Source: Lachnospiraceae bacterium
Lineage (GTDB): Bacteria > Bacillota > Clostridia > Lachnospirales > Lachnospiraceae
NCBI GenBank assembly: GCA_024698715.1
Contig: JAILRA010000033.1
Coordinates: 128,980 to 192,979 of the forward strand
Direction of reading: 5' to 3'
Length of the DNA stretch: 64,000 nucleotides
A program made the translations under genes and the position numbers. Shown here piece after piece: positions 18,894-27,571 of this stretch. A model generated the notes under the pieces. That model searched no databases. It was not told where the DNA came from and saw nothing but the letters and a program-made list of their open reading frames with translations. Position 1 is the stretch's first letter. Each line of letters starts with the position of its first letter.

Positions 18894-20777
18894 CTATTCC
18901 GTTTCAGCGGGAGCCAGTCCCAGATATGCACGTATCGCTGCCCATAATTCCGGAGTATCGAATCCGAGTTTCCATTCCGCAACACCCGCACAGTTATGTG
19001 CATCCATTACCGAAAGTTTCGCTTCAAGGGATTTTCCGTCCTCCATCCATACCTGATAAAGAATAGAATTCATTTCTTTCGAACCGTAATTCTGGCATGT
19101 AGTGTCATCCCAGTTAAGTTCAACTCCGCACTCGGTACACCATTCGGCAGTCTTTCCGACACTCATGGTATCCGCGGTTACGCTTCCGTCCTCTTTCGTC
19201 TTCCAGACTCTTGTATAGAAAGGTACTGCATTGATAAGTTTTTCCGCAGGAACTCCGCTGTCTATGGTATTGACAATACCGTCTTCAACAAAGCCTATGG
19301 AAGCAACGCTTCCGGCAACTCCGCCTGATGCCCAGTGTTCATCGTATCCCATTACGATAACATAATCGCAAACCTGTCCCTGAACCGCTCTGCTGTAATG
19401 AGCCGTCGATGCCGTAGGCGCATAGTTATCCACCGAAAGCACTATTCCGGCTTTATGCGTGGCAACGGAGAGTTCTCTTAAGAATTCAGCCCAGTCGCTT
19501 CCTGATTCGGAAGGGATTTTTTCGAAGTCAAGATTGATTCCGTCAAGATTGCCTTCCTGAGTCATTGTTATCATATTATTGATGAATTCCTGACGCTTGT
19601 TATACGAGGATAAGATTCCCGAAAGGCTGACCTCGTCGTCAACATCGGTCCATACTCCCCATACTTTAACCCCTGCGTCATGGGCATTTGCAACATAATT
19701 TGCGTTAACAGTATTCTTTATCGTACCCTCATCGTCGGTAACTCTGAACACGGTGGGTGCAACAACATTTATTCCCGCATCTTTCGGGACATCTGAAAAA
19801 TCACTGGCATTGACGTCAAAGAGCTGATGGAACGCCATATTGATCTTTCCGTCATATTTTATCGAAGCAAATTCAAGAGGAACCTCACATTTTTCAATGC
19901 TTATGCTTTCTTTTCCGGACATATCGTATCGTTTGATCTCAATATACCCGATAAAACCGTCGGTAGTCTGAACTTTCGCCCAGTCTTCCATCTCCTCAAG
20001 CACGAAAACCGTGTCGCTCTCGTTCATATCCTTGAGAATGTCGCTCTTTACTCCGCCGCGGTATCTGACCTTGGTCTCTTTGTTCACGGTCGCTTTATCC
20101 AGAACGGTATCCTTTGTGTAAATGACCATTCTCTTCGGATTGTCGAATTTTGTAACACTGAAATCGGCAAACAGTTTCAGATAATCGAGAGAAAAATACA
20201 CCTTACCGTCATTGGTTATAACGGGAGCGCAGGAAAGTTCTCTTTTTTCATCGCCGAAGTAATAACAGAAATCCTTGCTCTGATTGAGCGATGTCTTGAT
20301 CACTTCGTTCTGAGTCGTATACAGGGCATTCTGTTCATCTACGTTCACGTAGAAATGATTCGTAAAGTATTTTTTGACGTCATCCTGCGACAGATAGTAA
20401 TTTCCTTTGTAGTATACGCCCTTTTCTTCCGCCTTTACGTTATCTATTATCAGTGCAACCTGATAATCGTAAAAAACTCCGAAATATTCGTTCAGATCCG
20501 CATATTTGCCGGAATATTTGTACCTTTCTACCAGTTTGCTGCCGTAAAATATTCCAACCAGCAGAACCATCAGAACTACTGCTAAAAATACCGGAATGAA
20601 TTTGCCCAAAGCCTGATTGAATTTTCTCCTTCTTCTTCTTTTGGCAACCTCATTGGGTCTTCTTCTGACTCTTCTTTTTCTTTTTATATTATTGGATCTG
20701 CTTACTTTTCTTGTGCTTGCAGAATTGTTACGGCGAACGTTGTTACGGCCGTTTCCTCTGCCTGGATCAGGTCTCAT
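18894..20777 (-). CDS. Membrane-anchored GH18 family hydrolase with SH3-like domain
   Basis: 627 residues. A very basic cytoplasmic head (1-58, RRRRR clusters), one transmembrane helix (about 60-79), a stalk domain like copper-amine-oxidase N-terminal repeats (about 90-225), a bacterial SH3 domain (about 233-284, KVRYRGGVKSD, DGFIGYIE), then a GH18 barrel (about 300-620) with the catalytic DGINLDFE motif (Asp412, Asp417, Glu419). Relatives (YaaH/SleL-like) cleave peptidoglycan or chitin-type glycans. Start at 20777: AAAGGAGG lies 7 nt upstream; a longer frame to 20807 has no site. First gene of the GH18-tsaC-rpiB-upp run. Confidence 0.85.
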   Translation of the reverse strand: MRPDPGRGNGRNNVRRNNSASTRKVSRSNNIKRKRRVRRRPNEVAKRRRRRKFNQALGKFIPVFLAVVLMVLLVGIFYGSKLVERYKYSGKYADLNEYFGVFYDYQVALIIDNVKAEEKGVYYKGNYYLSQDDVKKYFTNHFYVNVDEQNALYTTQNEVIKTSLNQSKDFCYYFGDEKRELSCAPVITNDGKVYFSLDYLKLFADFSVTKFDNPKRMVIYTKDTVLDKATVNKETKVRYRGGVKSDILKDMNESDTVFVLEEMEDWAKVQTTDGFIGYIEIKRYDMSGKESISIEKCEVPLEFASIKYDGKINMAFHQLFDVNASDFSDVPKDAGINVVAPTVFRVTDDEGTIKNTVNANYVANAHDAGVKVWGVWTDVDDEVSLSGILSSYNKRQEFINNMITMTQEGNLDGINLDFEKIPSESGSDWAEFLRELSVATHKAGIVLSVDNYAPTASTAHYSRAVQGQVCDYVIVMGYDEHWASGGVAGSVASIGFVEDGIVNTIDSGVPAEKLINAVPFYTRVWKTKEDGSVTADTMSVGKTAEWCTECGVELNWDDTTCQNYGSKEMNSILYQVWMEDGKSLEAKLSVMDAHNCAGVAEWKLGFDTPELWAAIRAYLGLAPAETE

Positions 20778-20807
20778 TCGAAGCCCTCCTTTAAAATACC
20801 ACCCCAC

Positions 20808-20836
20808 ATTATATCAAAAAAATAAAATGTAGTCAT
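20808..20836 (-). promoter_or_regulatory. Proximal promoter of the GH18 gene
   Basis: ATGACT (20836-20831), 17-nt spacer, TATAAT (20813-20808) on the minus strand, 30 nt before the GH18 start. The -35 half overlaps one arm of the long inverted repeat described at 20816-21094. Confidence 0.6.
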
Positions 20837-20890
20837 TACCTTTTCGTATTTGGCATTCATACGGCAGAATAAGACCGGCTCGAGGGATTT

Positions 20891-20992
20891 TTATGAAACC
20901 AAAAGGAACGTGATGAAACATTTCAAAAAGGCAATGCTACATTTTATCGTATCCGTGTCGGGGATAAAATGTATTAAATTTGCTTGATTCAT
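20891..20992 (-). CDS. Possible 33-residue leader peptide, second of two
   Basis: ATG at 20992 overlaps the stop of the preceding small ORF as ATGA. The peptide begins MNQANLIHFIPDTD and ends in a hydrophobic stretch (CFITFLLVS). It has no ribosome site of its own, so it would need coupling. Its codons cover arms 1 and 2 of the alternative hairpins, so translating it could melt the terminator. Coding status is unproven. Confidence 0.3.
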   Translation of the reverse strand: MNQANLIHFIPDTDTIKCSIAFLKCFITFLLVS

Positions 20993-21057
20993 ATTAGGGA
21001 AATTGTGTGAATAACACAAAGCTTATAAGACATCCGCTGATACGCGGATAAAAACAA
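20989..21057 (-). CDS. Possible 22-residue leader peptide, first of two
   Basis: TTG start at 21057 with a strong AAAGGAGGG site (21071-21063) ending 6 nt upstream. The product would read MFLSAYQRMSYKLCVIHTISLI. It ends in TGA overlapping the next ATG. It lies about 37 nt from the predicted start of transcription. The strong ribosome site is the main reason to take it seriously; the non-ATG start and small size argue for caution. Confidence 0.35.
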   Translation of the reverse strand: MFLSAYQRMSYKLCVIHTISLI

Positions 21058-21100
21058 CGCAACCCTCCTTTCAAATTGTATTTCCCCTTCACATGAACAG

Positions 21101-21129
21101 ATTATATCATTTTTTGTGCAATATTACAA
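21101..21129 (-). promoter_or_regulatory. Distal promoter for the leader upstream of GH18
   Basis: TTGTAA (21129-21124), 17-nt spacer, TATAAT (21106-21101) on the minus strand; start of transcription predicted near 21094. Confidence 0.6.
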
Positions 21130-21181
21130 CAATTTTTTAATTCTTTTGGTAATTTTTCACAATTTTGATATATAAAAGTTT

Positions 21182-21210
21182 TTGATATTTTTGTCGATAT
21201 ATGTTAAAAT
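21182..21210 (+). promoter_or_regulatory. Promoter of the MecA-like gene
   Basis: TTGATA (21182-21187), 17-nt spacer, TAAAAT (21205-21210), about 30 nt before the ATG. Confidence 0.8.
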
Positions 21211-21241
21211 AAGAAAAAAGAGATTGCACAAGAGGTCGCAT

Positions 21242-21949
21242 ATGAGAATCAACAAAATAAACGACAATCAAATAAAGTGCATACTGACCCAGCAGGATCT
21301 GGAGGACAGAAATCTCAATCTGCGTGAATTGTCTTATAACTCGGCAGAGATACGTAAGCTTTTCGCGGAGGTTATTCGTCTTGCATACAATAACTTCGGT
21401 TTTGATGCCAACAACGTTCCTCTTAAAATAGATGTTATTCCTTTAAGAACTTCGGCGGTATTGTTCATCACCAAGGTGGAAGAACCGGAAGAATTAAATC
21501 CTTCCTACTCGCATTTTTCACCCATGGTTTACGAGAAGATGCGAAATCCCGAAAAGGATGAGAATTCAGACTTGTCCGAGAGTTTTAAAAATCTCATCAG
21601 CGCATTGTTCCCTGTCGAAGCCGAAGCACAACCTTCGAACAACGAATTTGAACCCAAATTCGAAAATACCATTATCTTCTCGTTCGATAAGGTATCCGAT
21701 GTTATAGAAGCCTGCAAGGCAGTCAGTGCTACATACGATCATATGAGTTCGCTCTATTATGACGAATCCAAAAAACTGTATTATCTGAAGATGTATACCG
21801 AAGGCGAGATCGACGGCAACTTCAGACAGAACTGCATCAATCTTCTTGAGTACGGCAACAGCATCAACAACGAAAGATTTTTCGAGAGTTACCTTTCCGA
21901 ACACGCAAAACTCCTTGCAAAGGATGATGCGATCAAACGACTCGGATAA
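21242..21949 (+). CDS. MecA-like adaptor protein
   Basis: 235 residues. The N-terminal domain (MRINKINDNQIKCILTQQDLEDRNL) matches MecA/NegA adaptors, which recruit substrates to the ClpC unfoldase; a charged linker near 105-125 leads to a C-terminal domain with FDKVSDVIEACKAV and LYYDESKKLYYLKMY, the ClpC-contacting fold. AGAGG precedes the ATG at 21242; a longer frame upstream overlaps the promoter and is rejected. Which substrates it delivers is not readable. Confidence 0.85.
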   Translation: MRINKINDNQIKCILTQQDLEDRNLNLRELSYNSAEIRKLFAEVIRLAYNNFGFDANNVPLKIDVIPLRTSAVLFITKVEEPEELNPSYSHFSPMVYEKMRNPEKDENSDLSESFKNLISALFPVEAEAQPSNNEFEPKFENTIIFSFDKVSDVIEACKAVSATYDHMSSLYYDESKKLYYLKMYTEGEIDGNFRQNCINLLEYGNSINNERFFESYLSEHAKLLAKDDAIKRLG

Positions 21950-21967
21950 TCTAAGAATACAGACATC

Positions 21968-21998
21968 AAAAAAAGACCGGATTACTTCGGTCTTTTTA
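21968..21998. terminator. Bidirectional terminator
   Basis: AAAAGACCG..CGGTCTTTTT stem with A-run and T-run flanks between the convergent MecA-like and DUF1858 genes. Confidence 0.9.
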
Positions 21999-22007
21999 AT
22001 TTGATTT

Positions 22008-22205
22008 TTACTGCTCTTTTTTGTTTAATGCAAATACAAGAGCATCTACATCTATTCCGTGTACCATACTAGCTTCTTCAAGTGTCTCGCCCTGAGCTGC
22101 GGGACATCCGATGCAATGCATTCCGGCACTCATAAGGATCGGAACGGCATTGGGATCCGCGTTGATAATCTCACCGATAGTCATGTCTTTGGTTATTTCA
22201 GCCAT
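22008..22205 (-). CDS. DUF1858 domain protein
   Basis: 65 residues. [39 protein letters not shown] fits DUF1858, small helical proteins whose CxxC (CIGC) may bind metal or an Fe-S cluster, often linked to anaerobic redox functions. Start at 22205 has GGAGG 8 nt upstream; an earlier in-frame Met does not. Own promoter at 22238-22266. Confidence 0.85.
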   Translation of the reverse strand: MAEITKDMTIGEIINADPNAVPILMSAGMHCIGCPAAQGETLEEASMVHGIDVDALVFALNKKEQ

Positions 22206-22237
22206 TATCTTTACCTCCGTAATAATATTCAAATGCA

Positions 22238-22266
22238 AGTATAATACTTTTTATATGTTCGGTCAA
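22238..22266 (-). promoter_or_regulatory. Promoter of the DUF1858 gene
   Basis: TTGACC (22266-22261), 17-nt spacer, TATACT (22243-22238) on the minus strand. Confidence 0.85.
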
Positions 22267-22283
22267 CAAATACTATCCCCTAA

Positions 22284-22321
22284 AAAGGAGGATGCCCGAG
22301 TACCTTGCGGTATTCGGGCAT
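22284..22321 (-). terminator. Hairpin, probable terminator upstream of the DUF1858 promoter
   Basis: ATGCCCGAGTACC / GGTATTCGGGCAT stem of 13 bp with one mismatch and a TTGC loop. On the minus strand it is followed by CCTCCTTTTT, an interrupted T-run. It lies about 230 nt past the cyclophilin stop, so it could end that transcript. Confidence 0.55.
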
Positions 22322-22547
22322 TAGATCTGAAAAACTGTGACATAAGTATTATTAGTGTAATCTATGCATGATTATCTGCTTTCTACGATAATAATTATAT
22401 TTTATCCAAATTAACAAACAATGATAATGAAATTAACAAATTGTTATTAAAATATGAACAATTTATGAACAGGGTCGTTTTGTTCTGTTTTTGTCCACTG
22501 AATGCCTGTGATCATGCCTCCCGGCCTGTATAAGCCGTTTCCTTTTA

Positions 22548-23072
22548 TCAAACTTTCTCGGGTTCGGGATAATCAACTCCGAAAGTATCCACGGTAACAC
22601 TCTTCATAACCTGAGGCTTAAGAGGTCTGTCAGTAAAAGGGTTTGTATCGCATTCAGCGATCTTGTTCACAAATTCCATACCTTCTATAACCTTTCCGAA
22701 TGCCGCATACTGTCCGTCAAGATGAGGAGAAGTCTTATGCATGATAAAGAACTGGCTTCCCGCGGAATTGGGATCCATTGCTCTTGCCATAGAAAGAATT
22801 CCTTCGGTATGTTTAAGATCGTTTGAAAATCCGTTCGCTTCAAATTCACCCTTAATGCTGTATCCGGGGCCGCCCATTCCGTTTCCGTCGGGACATCCGC
22901 CCTGGATCATAAATCCGTTTATTACACGGTGAAAGATCAGACCGTCATAAAAGCCCTTTTTGATAAGGGAAATAAAATTGTTCACCGACTGGGGTGCGAT
23001 CCCGGGATAAAGTTCGGCTTTGATCACATCACCGTTTTCCATTGTAATCGTAACTAAAGGTTTTTCTGCCAT
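22548..23072 (-). CDS. Peptidyl-prolyl cis-trans isomerase, cyclophilin type
   Basis: 174 residues, cytoplasmic (no signal peptide). FHRVINGFMIQGGCPDGNGMGGPGY, FSMARAMDPNSAGSQFFI region and LDGQYAAFGKV are the cyclophilin core, including the catalytic Arg in FHRV. It speeds proline isomerisation during folding. AAAGGA precedes the ATG. It lies 28 bp after the lipoprotein gene. Confidence 0.95.
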   Translation of the reverse strand: MAEKPLVTITMENGDVIKAELYPGIAPQSVNNFISLIKKGFYDGLIFHRVINGFMIQGGCPDGNGMGGPGYSIKGEFEANGFSNDLKHTEGILSMARAMDPNSAGSQFFIMHKTSPHLDGQYAAFGKVIEGMEFVNKIAECDTNPFTDRPLKPQVMKSVTVDTFGVDYPEPEKV

Positions 23073-23100
23073 GTTTTTTTCCTTTCTTCTTAAACCGGTT

Positions 23101-24249
23101 TTATTTTGTAAAATTAATTATCGTATAATCCCCGGGATTTCCGTCTTCATCAAAGATAAACCATATAAGTGCAAGGTTGTGCGGATCAGTCATCTGATAT
23201 GCAAACGAATTGTTCTTATCGCCCCACTTGCTGCATTCGCCGCACCATACTCCGTACTCGTCATCTTTGATTCCCTCATACAGATCAACGGGTCTGTAAA
23301 CTATACTCATATAGTCAAAATCCGTTTCATTGCCCTTGGAATCCGTATATTTCAGCGTCATGTAATAATTATCCAAAATTTCAAGTTCGAATTTATCCGA
23401 TTTCGTTGAACTGTCCGTTCCGTTACTGCATGTCCAGTCCTTCATCTTCCAGTCGGACGAGATCGATTCGCTCCAGTCGGCATTTCCGCCGAACTTTTCA
23501 ACATGCGCCTCCCCCGTTGCCGGATCTGCTTCAACACGTACACATTTGTTTTCGTAGGTAACGTAAACTTTTCCGTTCTCATATTCAATGTTGTATGCCC
23601 AGAAAAACTCATCGAGAATACCTTCGGTATCCTTGAAATTACCGTAAGAATGAAGAGTTTTTCCGTTTGGATCTATCACCACAAGGTCGGGACCTTCGTA
23701 TCCGCAGACATAAATATTTCCGTCTTCGTCAAAATCAAACGAACAGCCCGTTCCTACACTTTCCTCTGATTTCCATTTGGCCTCACCCGTATATTTGTCT
23801 ATACAGTAAAGATTGCAGTTGGCTATATAATAATATCCGTTGTCTCTTTCACCGACGTCTGTGGTGGTATCATACTGTCCGACCTTTACTTCTCCCGTTG
23901 AATAAACCCAGAGAACATTTTTGTCTTTGTCATATGCGGTGATCGTGTCGATCAAACCCGCGGTTTCAGTATATTCTCTGTCAATTGCATAACTGTCGGG
24001 AAGAGTTTTGTTTTCTTCGGTTCCGTCATTTTCTTTTCCGGAATTGTCATTTTCGGTATTCTGTGTGTTGTCATTTTCCGTATCACTGCCCGAATCACCG
24101 CCGTCATTATCATCCGGTGTTTTAACCGGATCCGAGACCATCGTATCCGGATTAAAGGATTCAAAAACATCATCTCCTCCGGTAAGAGTGCATCCCGTAA
24201 GCATCAGTCCGCTCAGAACGGCTATTGCATAAATAAAGTTTTTTCTCAT
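23101..24249 (-). CDS. Lipoprotein with PQQ/beta-propeller-like repeats
   Basis: 382 residues. Lipobox LMLTGC at about residue 20 predicts lipid attachment to the outer face of the membrane. A low-complexity Asp/Asn/Glu/Gly linker (about 35-80) follows, then short repeats such as VLWVYSTGEVKVG, LYCIDKYTGEAKWKS and LVVIDPNGKTLHS like PQQ-type propeller blades, then a C-terminal domain without recognised identity. Start at 24249 (AGGTGG site); an upstream frame is not supported. Function unknown; position downstream of accDA may be incidental. Confidence 0.7.
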   Translation of the reverse strand: MRKNFIYAIAVLSGLMLTGCTLTGGDDVFESFNPDTMVSDPVKTPDDNDGGDSGSDTENDNTQNTENDNSGKENDGTEENKTLPDSYAIDREYTETAGLIDTITAYDKDKNVLWVYSTGEVKVGQYDTTTDVGERDNGYYYIANCNLYCIDKYTGEAKWKSEESVGTGCSFDFDEDGNIYVCGYEGPDLVVIDPNGKTLHSYGNFKDTEGILDEFFWAYNIEYENGKVYVTYENKCVRVEADPATGEAHVEKFGGNADWSESISSDWKMKDWTCSNGTDSSTKSDKFELEILDNYYMTLKYTDSKGNETDFDYMSIVYRPVDLYEGIKDDEYGVWCGECSKWGDKNNSFAYQMTDPHNLALIWFIFDEDGNPGDYTIINFTK

Positions 24250-24335
24250 AATCGATCCACCTATTATCTGACTGTTATGATCTTTTGTAAACAAAAATGC
24301 CGGGCATCCGCAAAGAACGCCCGACATCCATTATA

Positions 24336-26027
24336 TCAGAATTTTCTGAATCTTGAATATCTTTCTTCTACAATTTCTTCGATACTCTTTTTATCCATTT
24401 TCTTAAGGAACTCTTTTATATGTCCTTTCATATATGCGGAAATGGAAGAAAGGGCATCCTCGTCTGCCATTCCGTATTCGGGAATGATCTCCTCGACTAT
24501 CTTAAGCTCCTTCATGTCTTCCGCGGTTATCCTCATAACTTCCGCAGCTTCCGTTGATCGGCTCGAATCCTTCCAGAGTATTGATGCAAAGCCTTCGGGA
24601 GAAAGGATAGAATATGTCGCATTTTCCTCCATCCAGACTTCGTTTCCGACAGCCAGTGCAAGAGCTCCGCCGCTTCCGCCTTCACCTATCATGATCGTAA
24701 GTATCGGAGTTTTAAGTCCTGCCATTTCAAAAAGATTTCTCGCAATAGCTTCTCCCTGACCGTTTTCTTCAGCGGTAAGTCCGGGATAAGCGCCCGATGT
24801 ATTTACATATGTTATGATCGGTCTGTGGAATTTTTCCGCCTGTTTCATGAGACGGAGTGCTTTTCTGTATCCTTCGGGTGAGGGCATACCGTAATTGTGT
24901 TTCTTGCAGTCCTCAAGATTTTTTCCTTTATTGACTCCGATAACGGTAACGGGCTGACCATCCAGATATCCTATGCCGCCCATGATCGCGGGATCGTCCC
25001 TGAAATATCTGTCACCGTGCAGTTCTATAAAATCGTCAAATATTGTCTTAATGTAATCTTCGGACTGAAGTCTGAAAAGCTGTCTTGCCGCGCACACTTT
25101 ATCCCATACCTGAAGGGGTTTGCTCTTATATGCACGCTCTTTCATCAGTTCGGTCGCATCATATCTTACATTGTCAAATTCGGGATTAAAATTCGCATAT
25201 CCTCCGTTTATCGAATGCATCTTAACGATCTTTGCAAGCGTATCGCGAAGATTGTCTCTTTCCACAATTGCATCCACAAAACCATGCTCAAGCTGAAATT
25301 CCGAACGCTGGAACCCTTCGGGAAGTTTCTCACCTATTGTCTGTTCTATGACTCTGGGACCCGCAAATCCGATAAGCGCTTTCGGTTCCGCAAGGATAAT
25401 ATCTCCGAGCATCGCAAATGATGCCGTCACACCACCGGTAGTAGGATCTGTCAGTACGGAAACATATAGAAGTCCCGCATCCGAATGTTTCTTTAAAGCC
25501 GCACTGGTCTTTGCCATCTGCATAAGGGAAATGATACCTTCCTGCATTCTGGCTCCGCCCGAACAGCAGAAAAGAACTACGGGAAGTTTTTCTTTTGTCG
25601 CACGTTCAACCGCAGATGTGATCCTTTCGCCGACCGCATGGCCCATACTTCCCATCAGAAATCTCGAGTCAATGACTCCGATCACGATCTTCTCACCCCT
25701 TAACAGAGCACTTCCCACGGTAACACCTTCGGAAAGTTTGGTCTTTTCCATTGTATCCGCGATCTTTCCTTCATAATCGGGAAAATCAAGAGGATTCTCG
25801 GTTCTTATATCGTCAAACCAGGCTTCGAACGAGCCTTCGTCCACAACCATACGTATACGGTTATTGGCTCTGACCCTGAAATAATAATTACATTCAGGGC
25901 AGACATATTTCATGCGCTTGGCTTCTTCCTTAAAAATCTCCTTTTTGCAAACCGGGCATATAATCGATTCCGGAGAAACCGTGATCTCAGCCGGTTTCTT
26001 TGTGCTCTTGAAATTAAACAATGCCAT
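24336..26027 (-). CDS. Acetyl-CoA carboxylase carboxyltransferase, beta-alpha fusion (AccDA)
   Basis: 563 residues. Residues 24-46 form the AccD zinc ribbon (CPVC...CPEC); residues about 50-280 are the beta domain ([31 protein letters not shown]); residues about 290-563 are the alpha domain ([40 protein letters not shown]). It transfers CO2 from biotin to acetyl-CoA to form malonyl-CoA. The fusion is intact with no frameshift. AccB and AccC are not in the window. ATG at 26027 follows AAAGGAG. Last of the acyl operon genes, after fabD. Confidence 0.95.
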   Translation of the reverse strand: MALFNFKSTKKPAEITVSPESIICPVCKKEIFKEEAKRMKYVCPECNYYFRVRANNRIRMVVDEGSFEAWFDDIRTENPLDFPDYEGKIADTMEKTKLSEGVTVGSALLRGEKIVIGVIDSRFLMGSMGHAVGERITSAVERATKEKLPVVLFCCSGGARMQEGIISLMQMAKTSAALKKHSDAGLLYVSVLTDPTTGGVTASFAMLGDIILAEPKALIGFAGPRVIEQTIGEKLPEGFQRSEFQLEHGFVDAIVERDNLRDTLAKIVKMHSINGGYANFNPEFDNVRYDATELMKERAYKSKPLQVWDKVCAARQLFRLQSEDYIKTIFDDFIELHGDRYFRDDPAIMGGIGYLDGQPVTVIGVNKGKNLEDCKKHNYGMPSPEGYRKALRLMKQAEKFHRPIITYVNTSGAYPGLTAEENGQGEAIARNLFEMAGLKTPILTIMIGEGGSGGALALAVGNEVWMEENATYSILSPEGFASILWKDSSRSTEAAEVMRITAEDMKELKIVEEIIPEYGMADEDALSSISAYMKGHIKEFLKKMDKKSIEEIVEERYSRFRKF

Positions 26028-26078
26028 ATGCTTCACTCCTTTGGTGAATCAGTCCTTTCAGTGAAAATCACTGAGATA

Positions 26079-27032
26079 CTATTGCAAAAATTTATTCAGA
26101 TCTTCCAGTGTATCAATATTTACCGTCTTCAAAGATCTGTCTATCTTCTTTACGAATCCCGTAAGGGTATGTCCGGGTCCGATCTCTATAAACTCATCCA
26201 CTCCGTCTTTTATCATAAGTTCCAGTGACTGCTGCCATCTGACTGATGAAGAAACCTGCTTCTTTAAAAGTTCCTTAATATCGTTCTTGTCCGTAACGTA
26301 TTCAGCTGTTACGTTTGCGATGTAGGGAACCTTTACATCATTAAGTTCGATGTCTTTTAAAGCCTCTGAAAGCTGCTCTCCCGCACCTTCAAGAAGTGCT
26401 GAGTGGAAAGGTCCGGATACGTTGAGTTCAACAACTTTGAGCGCTCCCTTTTCTTCAAGAATCTTTCCTGCTGCCTGTACTGCATCTTTTCTTCCTGTGA
26501 TAACAGACTGCTTTGGATTGTTGTAGTTTGCTACCGATACCGTAAAAGGTAAAGCACTGTCCCCTTTATCGTACACAGCCTTATTATCCATTACCTCCTT
26601 GCATGCATCTTCTATCACGTTTGCATCAAGTCCGATAACAGCACTCATTCCGCCACCCTCGGGAACGGCATTCTGCATATAAATACCTCTTTTACGGACG
26701 ATTGCAAAAGCATCCTCCATGCTCATAGCACCGGATGCAATCAATGCACCGTATTCTCCGAGACTCAAACCCGCGGTCAGATCGTATGTAATGCCTTTTT
26801 CTTTTAATACCGCAAAGAGTGCTGCTTCAACAGTGAGCATACATATCTGTGTATATTCGGTGATATTTATTTTGTCGTTTTCTTCGAAGCACATTGCGGC
26901 TACGTCAAGACCAGTGATCTCACACGCCTTGTCGAATACTTCCTTTGCAACCGGGAAATTGTCATAAAACTCTTTTCCCATTCCTGAATACTGCGATCCC
27001 TGTCCGGGAAACATAAATACTCTCTTACCCAT
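26079..27032 (-). CDS. fabD: Malonyl-CoA:ACP transacylase
   Basis: 317 residues. VFMFPGQGSQYSGMG at the N-terminus, nucleophile GLSLGEYGAL (Ser about 92), catalytic His in NVSGPFHSALLEGA, and IEIGPGHTLTG near the C-terminus. It loads malonyl onto ACP; with AccDA it would supply extender units for the neighbouring ketosynthase. Confidence 0.95.
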   Translation of the reverse strand: MGKRVFMFPGQGSQYSGMGKEFYDNFPVAKEVFDKACEITGLDVAAMCFEENDKINITEYTQICMLTVEAALFAVLKEKGITYDLTAGLSLGEYGALIASGAMSMEDAFAIVRKRGIYMQNAVPEGGGMSAVIGLDANVIEDACKEVMDNKAVYDKGDSALPFTVSVANYNNPKQSVITGRKDAVQAAGKILEEKGALKVVELNVSGPFHSALLEGAGEQLSEALKDIELNDVKVPYIANVTAEYVTDKNDIKELLKKQVSSSVRWQQSLELMIKDGVDEFIEIGPGHTLTGFVKKIDRSLKTVNIDTLEDLNKFLQ

Positions 27033-27043
27033 TTTCCGTTTTC

Positions 27044-27487
27044 CTATCCGTAAATCTTATCTTTGTCAACTGCACAGAATGCAAGTTTTCCTTTAGCACG
27101 AAGCTCTCCGTCAACCGAAGCCTTGCAGTCAAACTTTACAAGTCCGGCACCGCCGCCGTCCTTTGTGACTTCTATCGTCAGTGTGTCACCGGGAAGAACC
27201 GGCTTTACGAATTTGAATTCATCACATTTTAAAAGAACATAGATCTTGTTCTCATCGGTCCCGTCACTTTCGATCGTTACCGAACATAGCTGTGCACACG
27301 CTTCGACGATAAGCACACCCGGCATTATCGGAGCATCGGGAAAATGTCCCATAAAATACGGTTCGTTAACCGACACGTTCTTAATCCCCTTTGCGTACTC
27401 TCCTCCGTTTATCTCAAGCACCTTTTCGATCATCTGGAAAGGAGGACGCTGCTTGATTCTTTTTTGAACTTCATTGATATTCATCAT
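27044..27487 (-). CDS. fabZ: 3-hydroxyacyl-ACP dehydratase, FabZ type
   Basis: 147 residues, single hot-dog fold. RPPFQMIEKV, then GHFPDAPIMPGVLIVEACAQL with catalytic His and Glu. It removes water from 3-hydroxyacyl-ACP. The start is one of two adjacent ATG codons behind AAGGG. 11 bp before fabD. Confidence 0.95.
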   Translation of the reverse strand: MMNINEVQKRIKQRPPFQMIEKVLEINGGEYAKGIKNVSVNEPYFMGHFPDAPIMPGVLIVEACAQLCSVTIESDGTDENKIYVLLKCDEFKFVKPVLPGDTLTIEVTKDGGGAGLVKFDCKASVDGELRAKGKLAFCAVDKDKIYG

Positions 27488-27571
27488 TTCGGTATTCCCT
27501 TTTCTGGTTATTTAAAACTCATTGTCTACAGTATAAAAACTGCGACATTCTCATTTCGCCTAAAGAAAAAT

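Larger units (their letters stand above)
20816..21094 (-). promoter_or_regulatory. Candidate leader/attenuator RNA upstream of the GH18 gene
   Basis: This fills most of the 464-bp gap between GH18 and the MecA-like gene. On the minus strand, arm 1 (20973-20963) can pair perfectly over 11 bp with arm 2 (20948-20938); arm 2 extended (20947-20926) can instead pair over about 22 bp, with one bulge and one G-U, with arm 3 (20844-20822), which runs directly into six T (20821-20816). That is anti-terminator versus terminator geometry. A separate GCGGAT-type hairpin (ATCCGC..GCGGAT) lies at 21032-21049. The terminator loop is long (about 80 nt) for a classical terminator. Whether it is an attenuator or an independent small RNA is inference. 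Confidence 0.45.
22206..22547. other. Intergenic region of 342 bp, AT-rich, no gene seen
   Basis: It holds the DUF1858 ribosome site and promoter, a strong hairpin (22292-22321), two 11-bp direct copies of AAATTAACAAA at 22408 and 22430 (22 bp apart, two helical turns), and otherwise unstructured AT-rich DNA. No ORF with a ribosome site was found on either strand. Confidence 0.6.

Noticed and set aside
19827..20585. 252-codon plus-strand frame opposite the GH18 gene
   Set aside because: Antisense to a protein with clear domains; no start signals.
20913..20987. 24-codon plus-strand ORF (starts MKHFKKAMLHF) with an AAAGGA site
   Set aside because: It is antisense to the proposed leader and has no recognised plus-strand promoter; the minus-strand ORFs have a better ribosome site. 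Kept only as an alternative reading of the same element.
24336..26027. AccDA fusion as two genes
   Set aside because: One uninterrupted frame and no stop or internal ribosome site at the joint; such fusions exist in this family.
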